NCBI GenBank assembly: GCA_036405815.1 | Contig: DASWWX010000040.1 | Span: 34,701-98,700 of the forward strand | Reading direction: 5' to 3' | Source: Solimonas sp036405815 | GTDB taxonomy: Bacteria > Pseudomonadota > Gammaproteobacteria > Nevskiales > Nevskiaceae | DNA: 64,000 nt | Shown: positions 32,343 to 42,070 of the stretch, piece by piece | Layout: each line of letters opens with the position of its first letter | Position numbering within the stretch: the stretch's first letter is position 1 | Position numbers and translations under genes: made by a program | Notes under the pieces: generated by a model | What the model was told of the DNA's origin: nothing | Databases searched by the model: none | The model's input: only the letters and a program-made list of their open reading frames with translations

Positions 32343-35300
32343 GCGCCCGCCTCCTCGTCACGCCCGAGCACGCTGCGCAGTTCTTCCATCAGCTGGTCTT
32401 CGAGATACGGTTTGATCAGATAGCGGTTGACGCCGATGCTGCGCGCGCGTTCGCGATGCTTCTCGCCGGATCGCGAGGTGATCATGATGATCGGCGTCGC
32501 AGCAATACGCTGCGAGTTGCGCACGAACGTGGCCACCTCGAAACCGTCGGCGCGCGGCATCTCGATGTCCAGCAGAATCGCAGCGGGCGACTCGGTCTGC
32601 AGCTGCGCCATCGCATCCAGACCGTCCTTGGCGGTGACGACGCGATAACCATGCTTGAGCAGCAGGCGCTCGGTGACGCGACGGATCGTGATCGAGTCGT
32701 CGACCACCATGACCAGATTGTTCTGCACGGTCGTGGTGTCTTCGACCGCCGCACCGGTACCGACCAGCGAGCGCAGCGCGCGGCGTGTGCGGTCCTGCGC
32801 CAGCGCCGCCACGTCGAGAATCAGGACCACGCGACCGTCGGCCAGGATCGTGCCGCCGGTGACACCCGGGATCGCACTGACCTGCGGCCCCAGCGTCTTC
32901 GACACGACCTCGCGGTTGCCGATCAGCGCATCCACGACCATCGCGATGCGACGCTCGCCGGCGCCGAGACCTTCCGGCAGGCGCACCAGGATCGCGTTCA
33001 GCGTCTTGGGCTCGGAGGCCGCATCGCGCGGCACGCCGATGAACTCGCCGAGCGAGCGCACGCGGTACTCGCGATCGCCATAGCGGAAATCGGCGCCGTC
33101 GGAGGCGTACAGGCGATCGAGATCCTCGCTCGGAATGCGGGCGATGCCCTCGATGCTGCCCAGCGGCACCGCGTACTGCTCGTGGCCGACGCCGATCAGC
33201 AGCGCCTGCGACAGCGCCAGTGTCAGCGGCAGGCGCACCAGGAAGCGCGCGCCCTTGCCCGGTTCCGACGCCAGTTCCAGCGTACCGCCGAGCTGCTTGA
33301 CCTCGGCCGCGACCACGTCCATGCCGACGCCGCGACCGGCGTCCTGCGTCAGCTGCTTGGCGGTCGAGAAGCCCGGCATGAAGATGAACTGCGCCGCTTC
33401 TTCGTCGCTGACCTGCGCGTCGGCCGGCATCAGACCGCGACGGATCGCGGTTTCGCGGATCGCGTGGAAATCCAGGCCGCGACCGTCGTCGCGCAACTCG
33501 ATGAACAGCTGCGTGCCCTCGCGCCACAGCGACACGGTGATGCGACCGACCGGGTCCTTGCCGGCGAAACTGCGCGCGTCCGGCATCTCGATGCCGTGCA
33601 CGACGGCATTGCGCAGCAGATGCTCCAGCGGCGCGGTCATGCGTTCCAGCACGTTGCGGTCCAGCTCGGCCTCGATGCCGCTGAACTGCACTTCAGCCCG
33701 CTTGCCGTTCTCCAGCGACGTCTGCTGCACGACGCGCTGCAGTCGCGCCGCCTGGCGCGAGAACGGCACCATCAGCGTGCGCATCATGCCTTGCTGGATT
33801 TCGGTATTGATGCGCCCCTGCTGCAGCAGGATCGTCACGGCTTCGCTGGTCAGCTCGTCCATTGACGCGTGCACGGCCGCCAAGTCGCTGATCGATTCGT
33901 TCAGCGCGCGCGACAGCTCCTGCATACGCGTGTAGCGGTCCATTTCCAGCGGATCGAACTCGCCGGCGTAGCGATCCGAGCCTTCCGACTGGATCAGGCC
34001 ACGCGCCGCGATCTGCGCGTCGGTTTCCGACTGCATCTGACGCATCTGCTCGCGGATACGCTGAATGGCCTGCGCCATTTCATCGAGCTGCGTCTGCGTC
34101 GCACTGTTGTGCTCTTCCAGACGCGAACGGTAGATCGAGATTTCGCCGGCTTCGTTGAGCATGCGATCCAGCGCCTCGACCGGCACGCGCGCGGTTTCGC
34201 GGCGCAACGCGATCAGGTGTTCGCTTTCCTCGGCCGGGCGCCAGAACAGATCGGCGCCCCAGATGCCGGACGGCGCTGTCTCTTCGGACACCGCCTGTTC
34301 CTCCGGCAACGCGACGCCTCCGGCATCGTCGGCGCCCACAGGTTCGAGCGGCGGCGATGCCTCAGGTGCCGACGACGCATCCACCGGGGCAGCATCAGCC
34401 GCGGCGGCGTAATCGCGCCGTTCGAGCCGATCGGTCATCGCTCGCAGGCCGACGACGGCCGCGGCGACCGGTTGCAGCGCTGCGGCATCCGCCTTGCCGG
34501 CCAGATCGATGCGGCTCAGCAGCGTTTCCAGGTCGTGCGCGGCATCGCCCATCGCGACCAGACCACTCATGCGCGCCCCGCCCTTGAGCGTATGCAACGC
34601 ACGCTGCATGTCCTGCGAAGGCGCGAGATCCGCCGGCGCGAGCTGCCAGTTGGCCAGCGCCTGCTCCAGCTGATCCATCAGCTCGACAGCTTCGCCGGTA
34701 AATACCTCCACCAGATCGGCATCCAGCGCCGCCGCCGGCGCGCTGTAGGCAGGCGCTGCGGGGGTCGGTGTTGGAATGAAGATCGGCGCCGGCATCTCGG
34801 ATCGCGCCGAAGCAGACGCCGCGTCCGAGGCTGCAGACGGCGACGTCGAAAGCTCCTCGACCAGCGCGCCGACATCCGGAATCACGCCACGCTTGAGATC
34901 GTCCAGCGCCAGATGCAGGCCGTCGTTGGCGTTCTGCAGTCGCGAGAAGAACGCGCTGTCGGCCAGCGCACGGCCACGCTCCACGGCCTCGATCTGCGAC
35001 TCCATGCCGTGCACGACGTCGCCGATCTGCGTCATGCCAGCCACGCGTGCGCTGCCTTTCAGCGTATGCAGTACGCGCAGCAGTTCCTGCGAGGCACGCC
35101 GGTTGTGCGGGTCGCGCTCCAGCGCCGACAAGCTCTGATCCAGACTTTCAAGCAGCTCTTCGGCTTCGGCGATGAAAATCGCCAGCATCTCCGGATCATC
35201 GGCGGCCTCGGCCACCGGCGGCATCTCGGTTGGCGCCTCGAACGTCGGCGCCAGTTCGGCAGCCAACGCCATCGACGCCGGCATGTCCGTCACCGCGGGT

Positions 35301-38300
35301 GCCGGGGCTTCGTTCGCAACGGCAGCGGGCGTATCGGCGAATGGGTCGTTCAGATCGAGGGACAGTTCGTCGATGGACGCTTCCATCGCCACCGGCGGGA
35401 TTTCAACCGGCGGCATTTCCACGGCCGGCATCTCGATCGGCGCTGTTTCGAGCGCGAGCGGGTCCGACAGCGCTTCCATCGACACCGGCGGAATTTCGAT
35501 CGGCGCTTCGTCGAGCGCGATCGGCGTCGGCGCGGCGTCGGCCGCCACCGGCGGCATCTCCACGACTTCGATCGGTGCCACCGGCGGCGGCATTTCGGCC
35601 GACGACGTGGCGGCAGGCGACGCGAGGGATGATGCGGCGGGCGACGACCATCGCAGGGCCTTCACACGCGCCACCAACTCCTCGCCCTCGCCGCTCAAGC
35701 GCCCCTCGCGGAACGCATCGAGTTGCTGATACAGGATCTCGCTGATCTGGTTCAGTTCGGCGAACGCCGCCGCATCCGGCACTGCGCCGGACAGGATGCA
35801 TTCGTCCATGCGCTCGTGCAGCGCGCGGGCGACGTTGCCGATCGCCGGGCACTCGGCCATCAGCGCGGCGCCCTTGAGGGTGTGATAGATGATCTTGAGG
35901 TCCTGCGGCGCGCGATGGTTGTCCGGCGTCTGCATCCAGCCGCGCAGCGTCTCCTCCATGCGCTGCACGAGGTCGAAAGCCTCGGCGCAGAAGATCTCGA
36001 CCAGCTCGCGATCGACACCGTTGTTGCCGACGATCGACGGCAGATGCGCCTGCAAATCCTGGAAGCGCCCCACCAGCAGTGACGGGTCCTGCGCCTGCGC
36101 CGAGCGCGTGCCCACGGCCTCGATCCATTGCGCCAGCGTCGTCGCCACCTCATCGAGCAGCCCGAGGCCGGCGACGTTGATCGGCGCATGCGCTTCGTCG
36201 AGCGCATCCAGATAGGTTTCGGCGGCGCTGGCCAGCTCGGCCACCGCCGACGCGTCGACGACGCGCGCCGCGCCGCGCAGCGTGTGGAACGCACGCTTGA
36301 TCTCGGCATCGGTACGCTGCTCCGGCAGCGCGCGATCCAGGTGCGCGAGCCAGGCGCCGATCATCGCGATCTTTTCCTGCGCGTCCTCGCGGAAGATCGC
36401 CACCATGTCCGGCTCGGCGGCGGCAGCCGGATCGCGACCTTCGCTGTACTCGCGCGCACGCGCCATCAGTTCGGCAATCGCCGGCGGCGCCGGCTTGCGG
36501 TCGCGGAACGCCTCGATCAGCGCCGGCAGCTGTGCGACGGCATCCGAGACCGTCGTCACCACGCCGGCCGAGCTGGCGATCGAGCCGTCGAGGCAGCGGT
36601 TGAGCATGCTCTCCAGGCCCCAGCCGAACTCGCCGATATCGCGCGCACCCACCGTACGGCCGCTGCCCTTCAGGGTGTGGAAGGCGCGGCGGATCGTGAC
36701 CATCGCGTCGCGGTTCTGCGGGTCGCGGGTCCACGACGGCAGCGCGCCTTCGAGTGCAGCCAGCACTTCGCCGGCCTCCTCCAGGAAGATCTCGCGGATT
36801 TCAGGATCGTCGTCGCCGGCCGCGACCACCGCAGGCGGTGCCGGCGTGGCAGGTGTCGCGGTCGGGGGCGCGGACTCACCGGCGGGTGCCGGTGCTTGGC
36901 CCGGCTCAAGTGGCAGATCGAAGTCGGCCAGCGAGAAGGCGTCGGCATGCGCGGCGGTGGCGCTATCGCCGATCAGCTGATCGAGGTAACGCGCCAGATC
37001 GTCGAGAATTCCGTCTGCCGAGGGCAGCTGATCGCGCGCCGCTTCGACGTAGTACTCGACACAGGCCACGGTGTCGGCAAAACGATCGGCTCGCTCGTGC
37101 GACTCCCGCAGCGTCGGAAACGACGCGCCGGACAGGAAGCCACGCAATTGGCGCAACAGCGAGCCCGCACGCGTACTGCCGAGGATGTCGAAACCGGAGG
37201 CGATTTCGTCGAGCAACAGCACGCTGTCCGGCAACTCGGTGGCAACGCCGGACTTGATATAGGCATCGACTGCCGCCTTGACGCGCGCAAGATTGACCAG
37301 CGACTCGCGGTACAGCGCGCTCATGCCGTCGGACAGATCGCGCGAGGCCGGCACCTTGACCTCCAGCTCGTCGCGCTGATCGACATCGCGCGGACGCCGC
37401 AGCTGGAAGTACAGCGCGTTCTCCAGGCTGTTCTCGACGCGCAGGATCGAGGTTGCGATCTCCATCCACACACCGGCGCCGGACGCCTCACCGGCCGTTT
37501 CCAGCGCCGCCGCCTGATTGGCGACCACGCGCTGCAGAACGGTCAGGCCGAGCGCGGCCAGTGTGTCGGAAATGCGCTTGAGGCTGTCGCGGGTATCGCT
37601 GAAATCGGCACCGGCGCCGCCGGTGCGAACCGCCAGGTCGATGCGATCCTTGACCTTGGCGAACTCGCTGCGGATTTCCTCGGAAACGCGCGCCAGCAGC
37701 GACGTGCTCGGGCCGTGGATCTTGCGACGGTTTTCCTCAACCTGCGCCTGGCTCGGCAGATAGATGTTGAGCTGGAATCCGCGTCGCAGCGCCAGCGCAC
37801 GCGGCCCCTGCGCGCGCGAACGCGCGATCAGGAACAGCAACTGCAGGCTCAGCTCCAACGCACCGCCGGCGGTTGCCGCATCCTCGCCCTGTTCGGCCAG
37901 CAGCTTGAGCTGCGCACCGCTGCGGCCGACCAGACGCTTCAAGTCGATCGAATCTTCCAGCGTGTTGCCGAGCAGCGATTCGACCATCGCCGCCATCACG
38001 CGCCACAGCTGATGAACGGGAACGGTCTGCGCCTGCTGGGCGATGTGTTCGGCAATCTTGCCGATGCGCCCCAGGCCGGTGCGCGCATCCTGCGCATTGC
38101 GGATCCAGGCCAGCAGCGAGGCCTGGAACAACGGCAACAGCTTGCGCGCCTGCTGCTGCGCGGCCCCCTGCAGACCGGAATGGTCTTCCGGCAGCGGCAA
38201 CTGGACGCCGAGCGCCAGCATCTGCTGCGTGAACAGCTCGGCCTCGGTCAGCACCGGCTGGCTGCGCGTCAGCCGCAACTCGTTGATCGCCGGCTGCAGC

Positions 38301-38656
38301 ACCAGCACGCAGTCGTCGGCACCGTCGGACAACGCCAGCAGGTAATCGTTGAGCTGGATCGTGCCCGCCAGCAGCGCCGCGTACAGCGCTTCGGGTTCGG
38401 CGATGCGCTTGTGCGTCAGGTCGTGCAGCGCGGACTTCATTTCCTCGGCCAGCGCCGCCGCGCCATGGCACTGAATCATCGCGCTGGTACCGCGCACCGT
38501 GTGCAGCTCGACGTAGGCCTGCTGCAACGGCAGTGGCTCGGCGTCGTTCTCGATGTACTGCTCGATCAGGCTGCGCGCGCGCGTGATGCTCTGCTCGAGC
38601 TCGCCACGCACCCAGTGCAAGCCATTGGCCAACTGCGGTCGGAGACTGGCGTTCAT
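32339..38656 (-). CDS. chpA: ChpA, multi-Hpt hybrid CheA-type histidine kinase of the Pil-Chp system
   Basis: A 2105-residue cytoplasmic kinase. I count six Hpt-type sites: His52 (HTVRG, divergent), His660 (HTLKGS), His791 (HTLRGA), His925 (HTLKGA), His1197 (HTLKGS) and His1355 (HTLKGG). After a dimerisation stretch near 1500 comes a CheA-type ATPase domain with LEHLLRNAVVHG near 1683, DDGRGLDF and DAGRGVGMDVVA. A CheW-like domain follows, then a receiver starting MVVDDSITIRR with phospho-acceptor Asp2030 (LLDIEMPRADG). Residues about 1005-1160 are a Pro/Met/Ala/Glu-rich linker with repeated EMPPV/EIPPV units. Pseudomonas ChpA has a similar multi-domain plan. It controls type IV pili through PilG and PilH. 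ATG overlaps the pilI stop (ATGA). Confidence 0.93.
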   Translation of the reverse strand: MNASLRPQLANGLHWVRGELEQSITRARSLIEQYIENDAEPLPLQQAYVELHTVRGTSAMIQCHGAAALAEEMKSALHDLTHKRIAEPEALYAALLAGTIQLNDYLLALSDGADDCVLVLQPAINELRLTRSQPVLTEAELFTQQMLALGVQLPLPEDHSGLQGAAQQQARKLLPLFQASLLAWIRNAQDARTGLGRIGKIAEHIAQQAQTVPVHQLWRVMAAMVESLLGNTLEDSIDLKRLVGRSGAQLKLLAEQGEDAATAGGALELSLQLLFLIARSRAQGPRALALRRGFQLNIYLPSQAQVEENRRKIHGPSTSLLARVSEEIRSEFAKVKDRIDLAVRTGGAGADFSDTRDSLKRISDTLAALGLTVLQRVVANQAAALETAGEASGAGVWMEIATSILRVENSLENALYFQLRRPRDVDQRDELEVKVPASRDLSDGMSALYRESLVNLARVKAAVDAYIKSGVATELPDSVLLLDEIASGFDILGSTRAGSLLRQLRGFLSGASFPTLRESHERADRFADTVACVEYYVEAARDQLPSADGILDDLARYLDQLIGDSATAAHADAFSLADFDLPLEPGQAPAPAGESAPPTATPATPAPPAVVAAGDDDPEIREIFLEEAGEVLAALEGALPSWTRDPQNRDAMVTIRRAFHTLKGSGRTVGARDIGEFGWGLESMLNRCLDGSIASSAGVVTTVSDAVAQLPALIEAFRDRKPAPPAIAELMARAREYSEGRDPAAAAEPDMVAIFREDAQEKIAMIGAWLAHLDRALPEQRTDAEIKRAFHTLRGAARVVDASAVAELASAAETYLDALDEAHAPINVAGLGLLDEVATTLAQWIEAVGTRSAQAQDPSLLVGRFQDLQAHLPSIVGNNGVDRELVEIFCAEAFDLVQRMEETLRGWMQTPDNHRAPQDLKIIYHTLKGAALMAECPAIGNVARALHERMDECILSGAVPDAAAFAELNQISEILYQQLDAFREGRLSGEGEELVARVKALRWSSPAASSLASPAATSSAEMPPPVAPIEVVEMPPVAADAAPTPIALDEAPIEIPPVSMEALSDPLALETAPIEMPAVEMPPVEIPPVAMEASIDELSLDLNDPFADTPAAVANEAPAPAVTDMPASMALAAELAPTFEAPTEMPPVAEAADDPEMLAIFIAEAEELLESLDQSLSALERDPHNRRASQELLRVLHTLKGSARVAGMTQIGDVVHGMESQIEAVERGRALADSAFFSRLQNANDGLHLALDDLKRGVIPDVGALVEELSTSPSAASDAASASARSEMPAPIFIPTPTPAAPAYSAPAAALDADLVEVFTGEAVELMDQLEQALANWQLAPADLAPSQDMQRALHTLKGGARMSGLVAMGDAAHDLETLLSRIDLAGKADAAALQPVAAAVVGLRAMTDRLERRDYAAAADAAPVDASSAPEASPPLEPVGADDAGGVALPEEQAVSEETAPSGIWGADLFWRPAEESEHLIALRRETARVPVEALDRMLNEAGEISIYRSRLEEHNSATQTQLDEMAQAIQRIREQMRQMQSETDAQIAARGLIQSEGSDRYAGEFDPLEMDRYTRMQELSRALNESISDLAAVHASMDELTSEAVTILLQQGRINTEIQQGMMRTLMVPFSRQAARLQRVVQQTSLENGKRAEVQFSGIEAELDRNVLERMTAPLEHLLRNAVVHGIEMPDARSFAGKDPVGRITVSLWREGTQLFIELRDDGRGLDFHAIRETAIRRGLMPADAQVSDEEAAQFIFMPGFSTAKQLTQDAGRGVGMDVVAAEVKQLGGTLELASEPGKGARFLVRLPLTLALSQALLIGVGHEQYAVPLGSIEGIARIPSEDLDRLYASDGADFRYGDREYRVRSLGEFIGVPRDAASEPKTLNAILVRLPEGLGAGERRIAMVVDALIGNREVVSKTLGPQVSAIPGVTGGTILADGRVVLILDVAALAQDRTRRALRSLVGTGAAVEDTTTVQNNLVMVVDDSITIRRVTERLLLKHGYRVVTAKDGLDAMAQLQTESPAAILLDIEMPRADGFEVATFVRNSQRIAATPIIMITSRSGEKHRERARSIGVNRYLIKPYLEDQLMEELRSVLGRDEEAGA

Positions 38657-39201
38657 TGTGCGGCGGCCCGGAAGGATTCACTGGCGACCAGCCGATGCAG
38701 ACTGAACGCCAGCCAGGGCTGACCTTCACGAACGAAGGCCCCCAACAGATATGGAGTGAACGGCTGCGCCTCGGTGCGCATCTCGTTGCGCTGCTCGCCC
38801 GGCGCGAACTGACGGTAGCCCGCCACTTCGTCGACGATGAATCCGGCCGGCGTCTGCTTGGAGTTCAGCACCAGCACGCGCCGCGCACGTGCGACCTCGG
38901 GCGGCGGCAGGCCAAGAAACGCGGTCAGGTCAATCAGCGTCAGCAGCTCGCCGCGCACGTTGGCGACGCCCGCCAGCCAGGGCTGCGCGTTCGGCACACG
39001 CGTGCTGCGCGGCACCGGAATGACTTCGCGGATGTCCTCGCGCGGCGCCGCCAGCCAGCGGTCGGCAATACGGAAACCAAGGCCGGTCCAGGCCTGGGCC
39101 TGACCGACGGTGACGTCGAGGCGCGCCGCCCGGAGACGATCCTCCAGCAGCAACAGCAGCGCAAAAGGGTCCTGTCGCAACGCTCGCAGTTCGGCGCTCA
39201 T
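38653..39201 (-). CDS. pilI: PilI, CheW-type adaptor
   Basis: A 182-residue CheW-domain protein: GLGFRIADRWLAAPREDIREVIPVP opening, then WLAGVANVRGELLTLIDLTAFLG, the conserved CheW core near residues 73-97, and RVLVLNSKQTPAGFIVDEV. It bridges the PilJ receptor and ChpA. It starts 11 nt after the pilG stop and overlaps chpA by ATGA, so pilG-pilI-chpA-chpC is one translationally coupled operon. In Pseudomonas pilH lies between pilG and pilI, and pilJ and pilK lie between pilI and chpA; none of the three is found here. PilH and PilJ are encoded 10 kb away. Confidence 0.9.
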   Translation of the reverse strand: MSAELRALRQDPFALLLLLEDRLRAARLDVTVGQAQAWTGLGFRIADRWLAAPREDIREVIPVPRSTRVPNAQPWLAGVANVRGELLTLIDLTAFLGLPPPEVARARRVLVLNSKQTPAGFIVDEVAGYRQFAPGEQRNEMRTEAQPFTPYLLGAFVREGQPWLAFSLHRLVASESFRAAAQ

Positions 39202-39212
39202 GGATTCGAGGC

Positions 39213-39599
39213 CTATTTGCGGATATGCGCGCGCACGGTTCCGAGGAGTTCGTCGCGGGTGAACGGTTTGGTCAGGTACTCGTCGGAGCCGACGATGCGG
39301 CCGCGGGCACGGTCGAACAACCCGTCCTTGGACGACAGCATGATGACCGGTGTCTGTGAGAAGCGAGGGTTGCCCTTGATCAACGCGCAGGCCTGATAGC
39401 CATCCAGGCGCGGCATCATGATGTCGATGAAGATCAGGTCGGGGGCGTGATCGGCGATCTTGGCCAGCGCCTCGAAGCCGTCCTGGGCCGTGATCACCTG
39501 ATAGCCCTCGCGCGCCAGCAGCGTTTCCGCGGTGCGGCGGATGGTCTGGCTGTCGTCAATGACCATGACCTTGGCCGGATTGGTCGGCTGCGTGGACAC
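39213..39599 (-). CDS. pilG: PilG, twitching-motility response regulator
   Basis: A 128-residue single-domain CheY-like receiver. VMVIDDSQTIRRTAETLL at the start, phospho-acceptor Asp59 in FIDIMMPRLDGYQ, the Thr/Ser and Lys positions in PVIMLSSKDGLFDRARG and EYLTKPFTRDELL match PilG nearly word for word. PilG, phosphorylated by ChpA, promotes pilus extension. The start is GTG 39599, preceded by GGGAGGGG. It heads the leftward pil-chp operon and is divergent from gshA across 117 nt; in Pseudomonas pilG also follows gshB, so the neighbourhood is ancestral. Confidence 0.95.
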   Translation of the reverse strand: MSTQPTNPAKVMVIDDSQTIRRTAETLLAREGYQVITAQDGFEALAKIADHAPDLIFIDIMMPRLDGYQACALIKGNPRFSQTPVIMLSSKDGLFDRARGRIVGSDEYLTKPFTRDELLGTVRAHIRK

Positions 39600-39716
39600 T
39601 CACCCCTCCCTTGAAAAGACGTCGTTGTGTCTTTGATTACAGCAGGTTTTTAGCACAGTCCTTGAACACTGCCTATCCGCCCCGATAGGAACCTGCCGCT
39701 TGCGCCAAGCGCTACC

Positions 39717-41054
39717 ATGACTGCCATGAACGCCTCCCTTTCGCACCTGCCGGTTCCGCGCCTCGTCACGGCGCAGACCGGCCCCCTGTTGCAGCTCGAA
39801 TCGACCCTGCTGGCCCGGGCACCGGATATCGAAGCCTGGTTCCGCGGGCAATGGGGACGTACGCCGCCGCCGGTCTACAGCTCGGTGGACCTGCGCAACG
39901 CCGGCTTCAAGCTGGCGCCGGTGGACACCAACCTGTTCCCCGGCGGCTTCAACAATCTGAGCCCGTCGTTCGAGCCGCTGTGCGTGCAGGCCCTGCAGAC
40001 CGCCTTGCAGCGCGTCTGCCCCAGTGCCTGCGGTGTGCTGCTGGTGCCGGAGAACCACACCCGCAACAAGTTCTACCTGGAGAACGTGGCCACGCTGTTC
40101 GGCCTGATCCAGAAGGCGGGTTACAAGGTGCGCATCGGCACGCTGATCCCCGAGATTCATGAGCCGACCGAGCTGACCTTGGAGATTTCCGGTCGCAAGC
40201 TGCTGCTGGAACCGATCCAGCGCAGCGGCGACCGCATCCACGTCGGCGACTACACCCCCTGCGCGATCCTGCTCAACAACGACCTGTCGGCCGGTGTGCC
40301 GGATCTGCTCAAGGGCCTCTCGCAGGACGTGATCCCGCCGCCGGATCTAGGCTGGCACCTGCGCCAGAAGTCCAACCACTTCGGCTTCTATCGCGAAGTC
40401 GCCAAGGAGTTCGGCGACCTGCTCGGCATCGACCCCTGGTTCGTCGATCCCTTGTTCCGCAACTGCGGCCAGATCAACTTCCTGACCCGCGAAGGCCAGG
40501 AGTGCCTGGAAGCCAACGTCGAACTGCTGCTGTCGGACATCGGCGCCAAGTACAAGGAGTACGGCATCTCTGATGAGCCGTTCGTCATCGTCAAGTCCGA
40601 TGCCGGCACCTACGGCATGGGCGTGATGACGGCCCGCAGCGTCGACGACATCCGCAACATGAACCGCAAGTCGCGCTCGCACATGAGCAGCGCCAAGGAA
40701 GGCCGCGGCGTCACCGGCGCGATCATCCAGGAAGGCGTCTACACGTTCGAGAAGCTCGGTGAAGATCAGGCCACGGCCGAACCGGTGGTCTACATGATCG
40801 ACCGCTTCGTGGTCGGCGGCTTCTATCGTCTCAACTCGCAGCGCGGCAACCAGGAAAATCTGAATGCACCGGGCATGCGCTTCGAACCCTTGGCGTTCGA
40901 GGAAGCGTGCAGCGCGCCCGACCTGAGCTGCGGGCCGGACGAGCGCCCCAACCGCTTCTACGCCTACGGCGTTGTCGCGCGCCTCGCGGCGCTGGCCGCC
41001 GCGCGCGAGATCGCGGTCGTCGCGGAGATGCACGCCGGCAAGGCTGCGGCCTGA
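39717..41054 (+). CDS. gshA: Glutamate--cysteine ligase, Acidithiobacillus ferrooxidans type
   Basis: A 445-residue enzyme for the first step of glutathione synthesis (glutamate + cysteine + ATP). The sequence, with YSSVDLRNAGFKLAPVDTNLFPGGFNN near residue 53, KSNHFGFYREVAKEFG, VIVKSDAGTYGMGVMT and VVYMIDRFVVGGFYRLN, is the proteobacterial family first defined in A. ferrooxidans, which is unrelated in sequence to E. coli GshA. It is followed by gshB after one nucleotide. Two ATGs (39717 and 39726) are possible; I keep the first. The pair should make glutathione in the cytosol. Confidence 0.92.
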   Translation: MTAMNASLSHLPVPRLVTAQTGPLLQLESTLLARAPDIEAWFRGQWGRTPPPVYSSVDLRNAGFKLAPVDTNLFPGGFNNLSPSFEPLCVQALQTALQRVCPSACGVLLVPENHTRNKFYLENVATLFGLIQKAGYKVRIGTLIPEIHEPTELTLEISGRKLLLEPIQRSGDRIHVGDYTPCAILLNNDLSAGVPDLLKGLSQDVIPPPDLGWHLRQKSNHFGFYREVAKEFGDLLGIDPWFVDPLFRNCGQINFLTREGQECLEANVELLLSDIGAKYKEYGISDEPFVIVKSDAGTYGMGVMTARSVDDIRNMNRKSRSHMSSAKEGRGVTGAIIQEGVYTFEKLGEDQATAEPVVYMIDRFVVGGFYRLNSQRGNQENLNAPGMRFEPLAFEEACSAPDLSCGPDERPNRFYAYGVVARLAALAAAREIAVVAEMHAGKAAA

Positions 41055-41055
41055 C

Positions 41056-42012
41056 ATGGCGCGCACGCTCGGCGTGGTGATGGACCCCATCGGGTCCATC
41101 AAGCCCTACAAGGACACAACGCTGGCGCTGATGCTGGCCGCGCAGCAACGCGGCTGGCAGCTGCGTTATCTCGAAATGCAGGATCTGTGGCTGCGAAACG
41201 GCATCGCCATGGGCCGCGTACGGCCGGTGACGGTCTTCGACGACAAGCAGCGCTGGTTCGAACTCGGCGAGTCGCAGACGATCCGCCTGGGCGAACTCGA
41301 TGCGATCCTGATGCGCAAGGATCCGCCGTTCGATCTCGAATACGTCACCGCGACCTACATCCTGGAACGCGCGGAAGTCCAGGGCGCGCTGGTCGCCAAC
41401 CGGCCGGCCTCGTTACGCGACTGCAACGAGAAGATGTTCACCGCCTGGTTCCCGACGCTGACGCCGCCGACGCTGTTCTCGCGCGAGCCGGCGACCCTGC
41501 GCGCATTCCACGCCGAACACCGCGACGTGATCTACAAGCCGGTCGACGGCATGGGCGGCATGGGCGTGTTCCGCGTCGGCAGTGATGGCCTGAATCTCGG
41601 CGCGGTGATCGAGCAGCTCACCGACATGGGTCGCCGCACGATCGTCGCGCAAAAGTATCTGCCGGCGATCAAGGACGGCGACAAGCGCGTGCTGGTCGTC
41701 GATGGCGAGCCGATCCCCTATTGCCTGGCGCGCGTGCCGCAGGCCGGCGAAACGCGCGGCAATCTCGCCGCCGGCGGCAGCGGCGTACCGCAGCCGCTGA
41801 GCGACGGCGATCGCCGCATCGCCGCTGCAGTCGGACCGGAATTGAAACGACGCGGGCTGCTGTTCGTCGGGCTCGACGTGATCGGCGATCGGCTCACCGA
41901 GATCAACGTCACGTCGCCCACCTGCGCACGTGAAATCGATGCGGCTTACGGCACCGATATCGGCGGCGCGCTGATCGATGCGCTTGAGGGCCGGCTCAAC
42001 ACCGCAGCGTAG
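41056..42012 (+). CDS. gshB: Glutathione synthetase
   Basis: A 318-residue ATP-grasp enzyme joining gamma-glutamylcysteine and glycine. Landmarks are LGVVMDPIGSIKPYKDTTLAL at the start, LMRKDPPFDLEYV near residue 80, VIYKPVDGMGGMGVFRV (ATP-grasp loop), RVLVVDGEPIPYCLARVP, and LTEINVTSPTCAREID near the end. ATG 41056 lies 1 nt after the gshA stop. Usual length for the family. In Pseudomonas gshB is likewise next to pilG. Confidence 0.96.
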   Translation: MARTLGVVMDPIGSIKPYKDTTLALMLAAQQRGWQLRYLEMQDLWLRNGIAMGRVRPVTVFDDKQRWFELGESQTIRLGELDAILMRKDPPFDLEYVTATYILERAEVQGALVANRPASLRDCNEKMFTAWFPTLTPPTLFSREPATLRAFHAEHRDVIYKPVDGMGGMGVFRVGSDGLNLGAVIEQLTDMGRRTIVAQKYLPAIKDGDKRVLVVDGEPIPYCLARVPQAGETRGNLAAGGSGVPQPLSDGDRRIAAAVGPELKRRGLLFVGLDVIGDRLTEINVTSPTCAREIDAAYGTDIGGALIDALEGRLNTAA

Positions 42013-42070
42013 CCACGGAACTGCCGCGCGCGCAGGCGGCAGTAGCGGCGCAGCGCTCTACAATCGCGCG

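Noticed and set aside
34561..35640. Repeated short motifs in the chpA region, considered as a CRISPR-like or satellite array
   Set aside because: Spacing and units are irregular and they encode repeated protein motifs; there are no spacers and no cas genes.
36128..38722. Long plus-strand open frames opposite chpA
   Set aside because: These are shadows of chpA, whose Hpt, ATPase and receiver motifs are certain.
42021..42046. CTGCCG/CGGCAG hairpin between gshB and apbE, considered as a terminator
   Set aside because: The loop is long, there is no T-tract, and such GC palindromes are frequent in this DNA.
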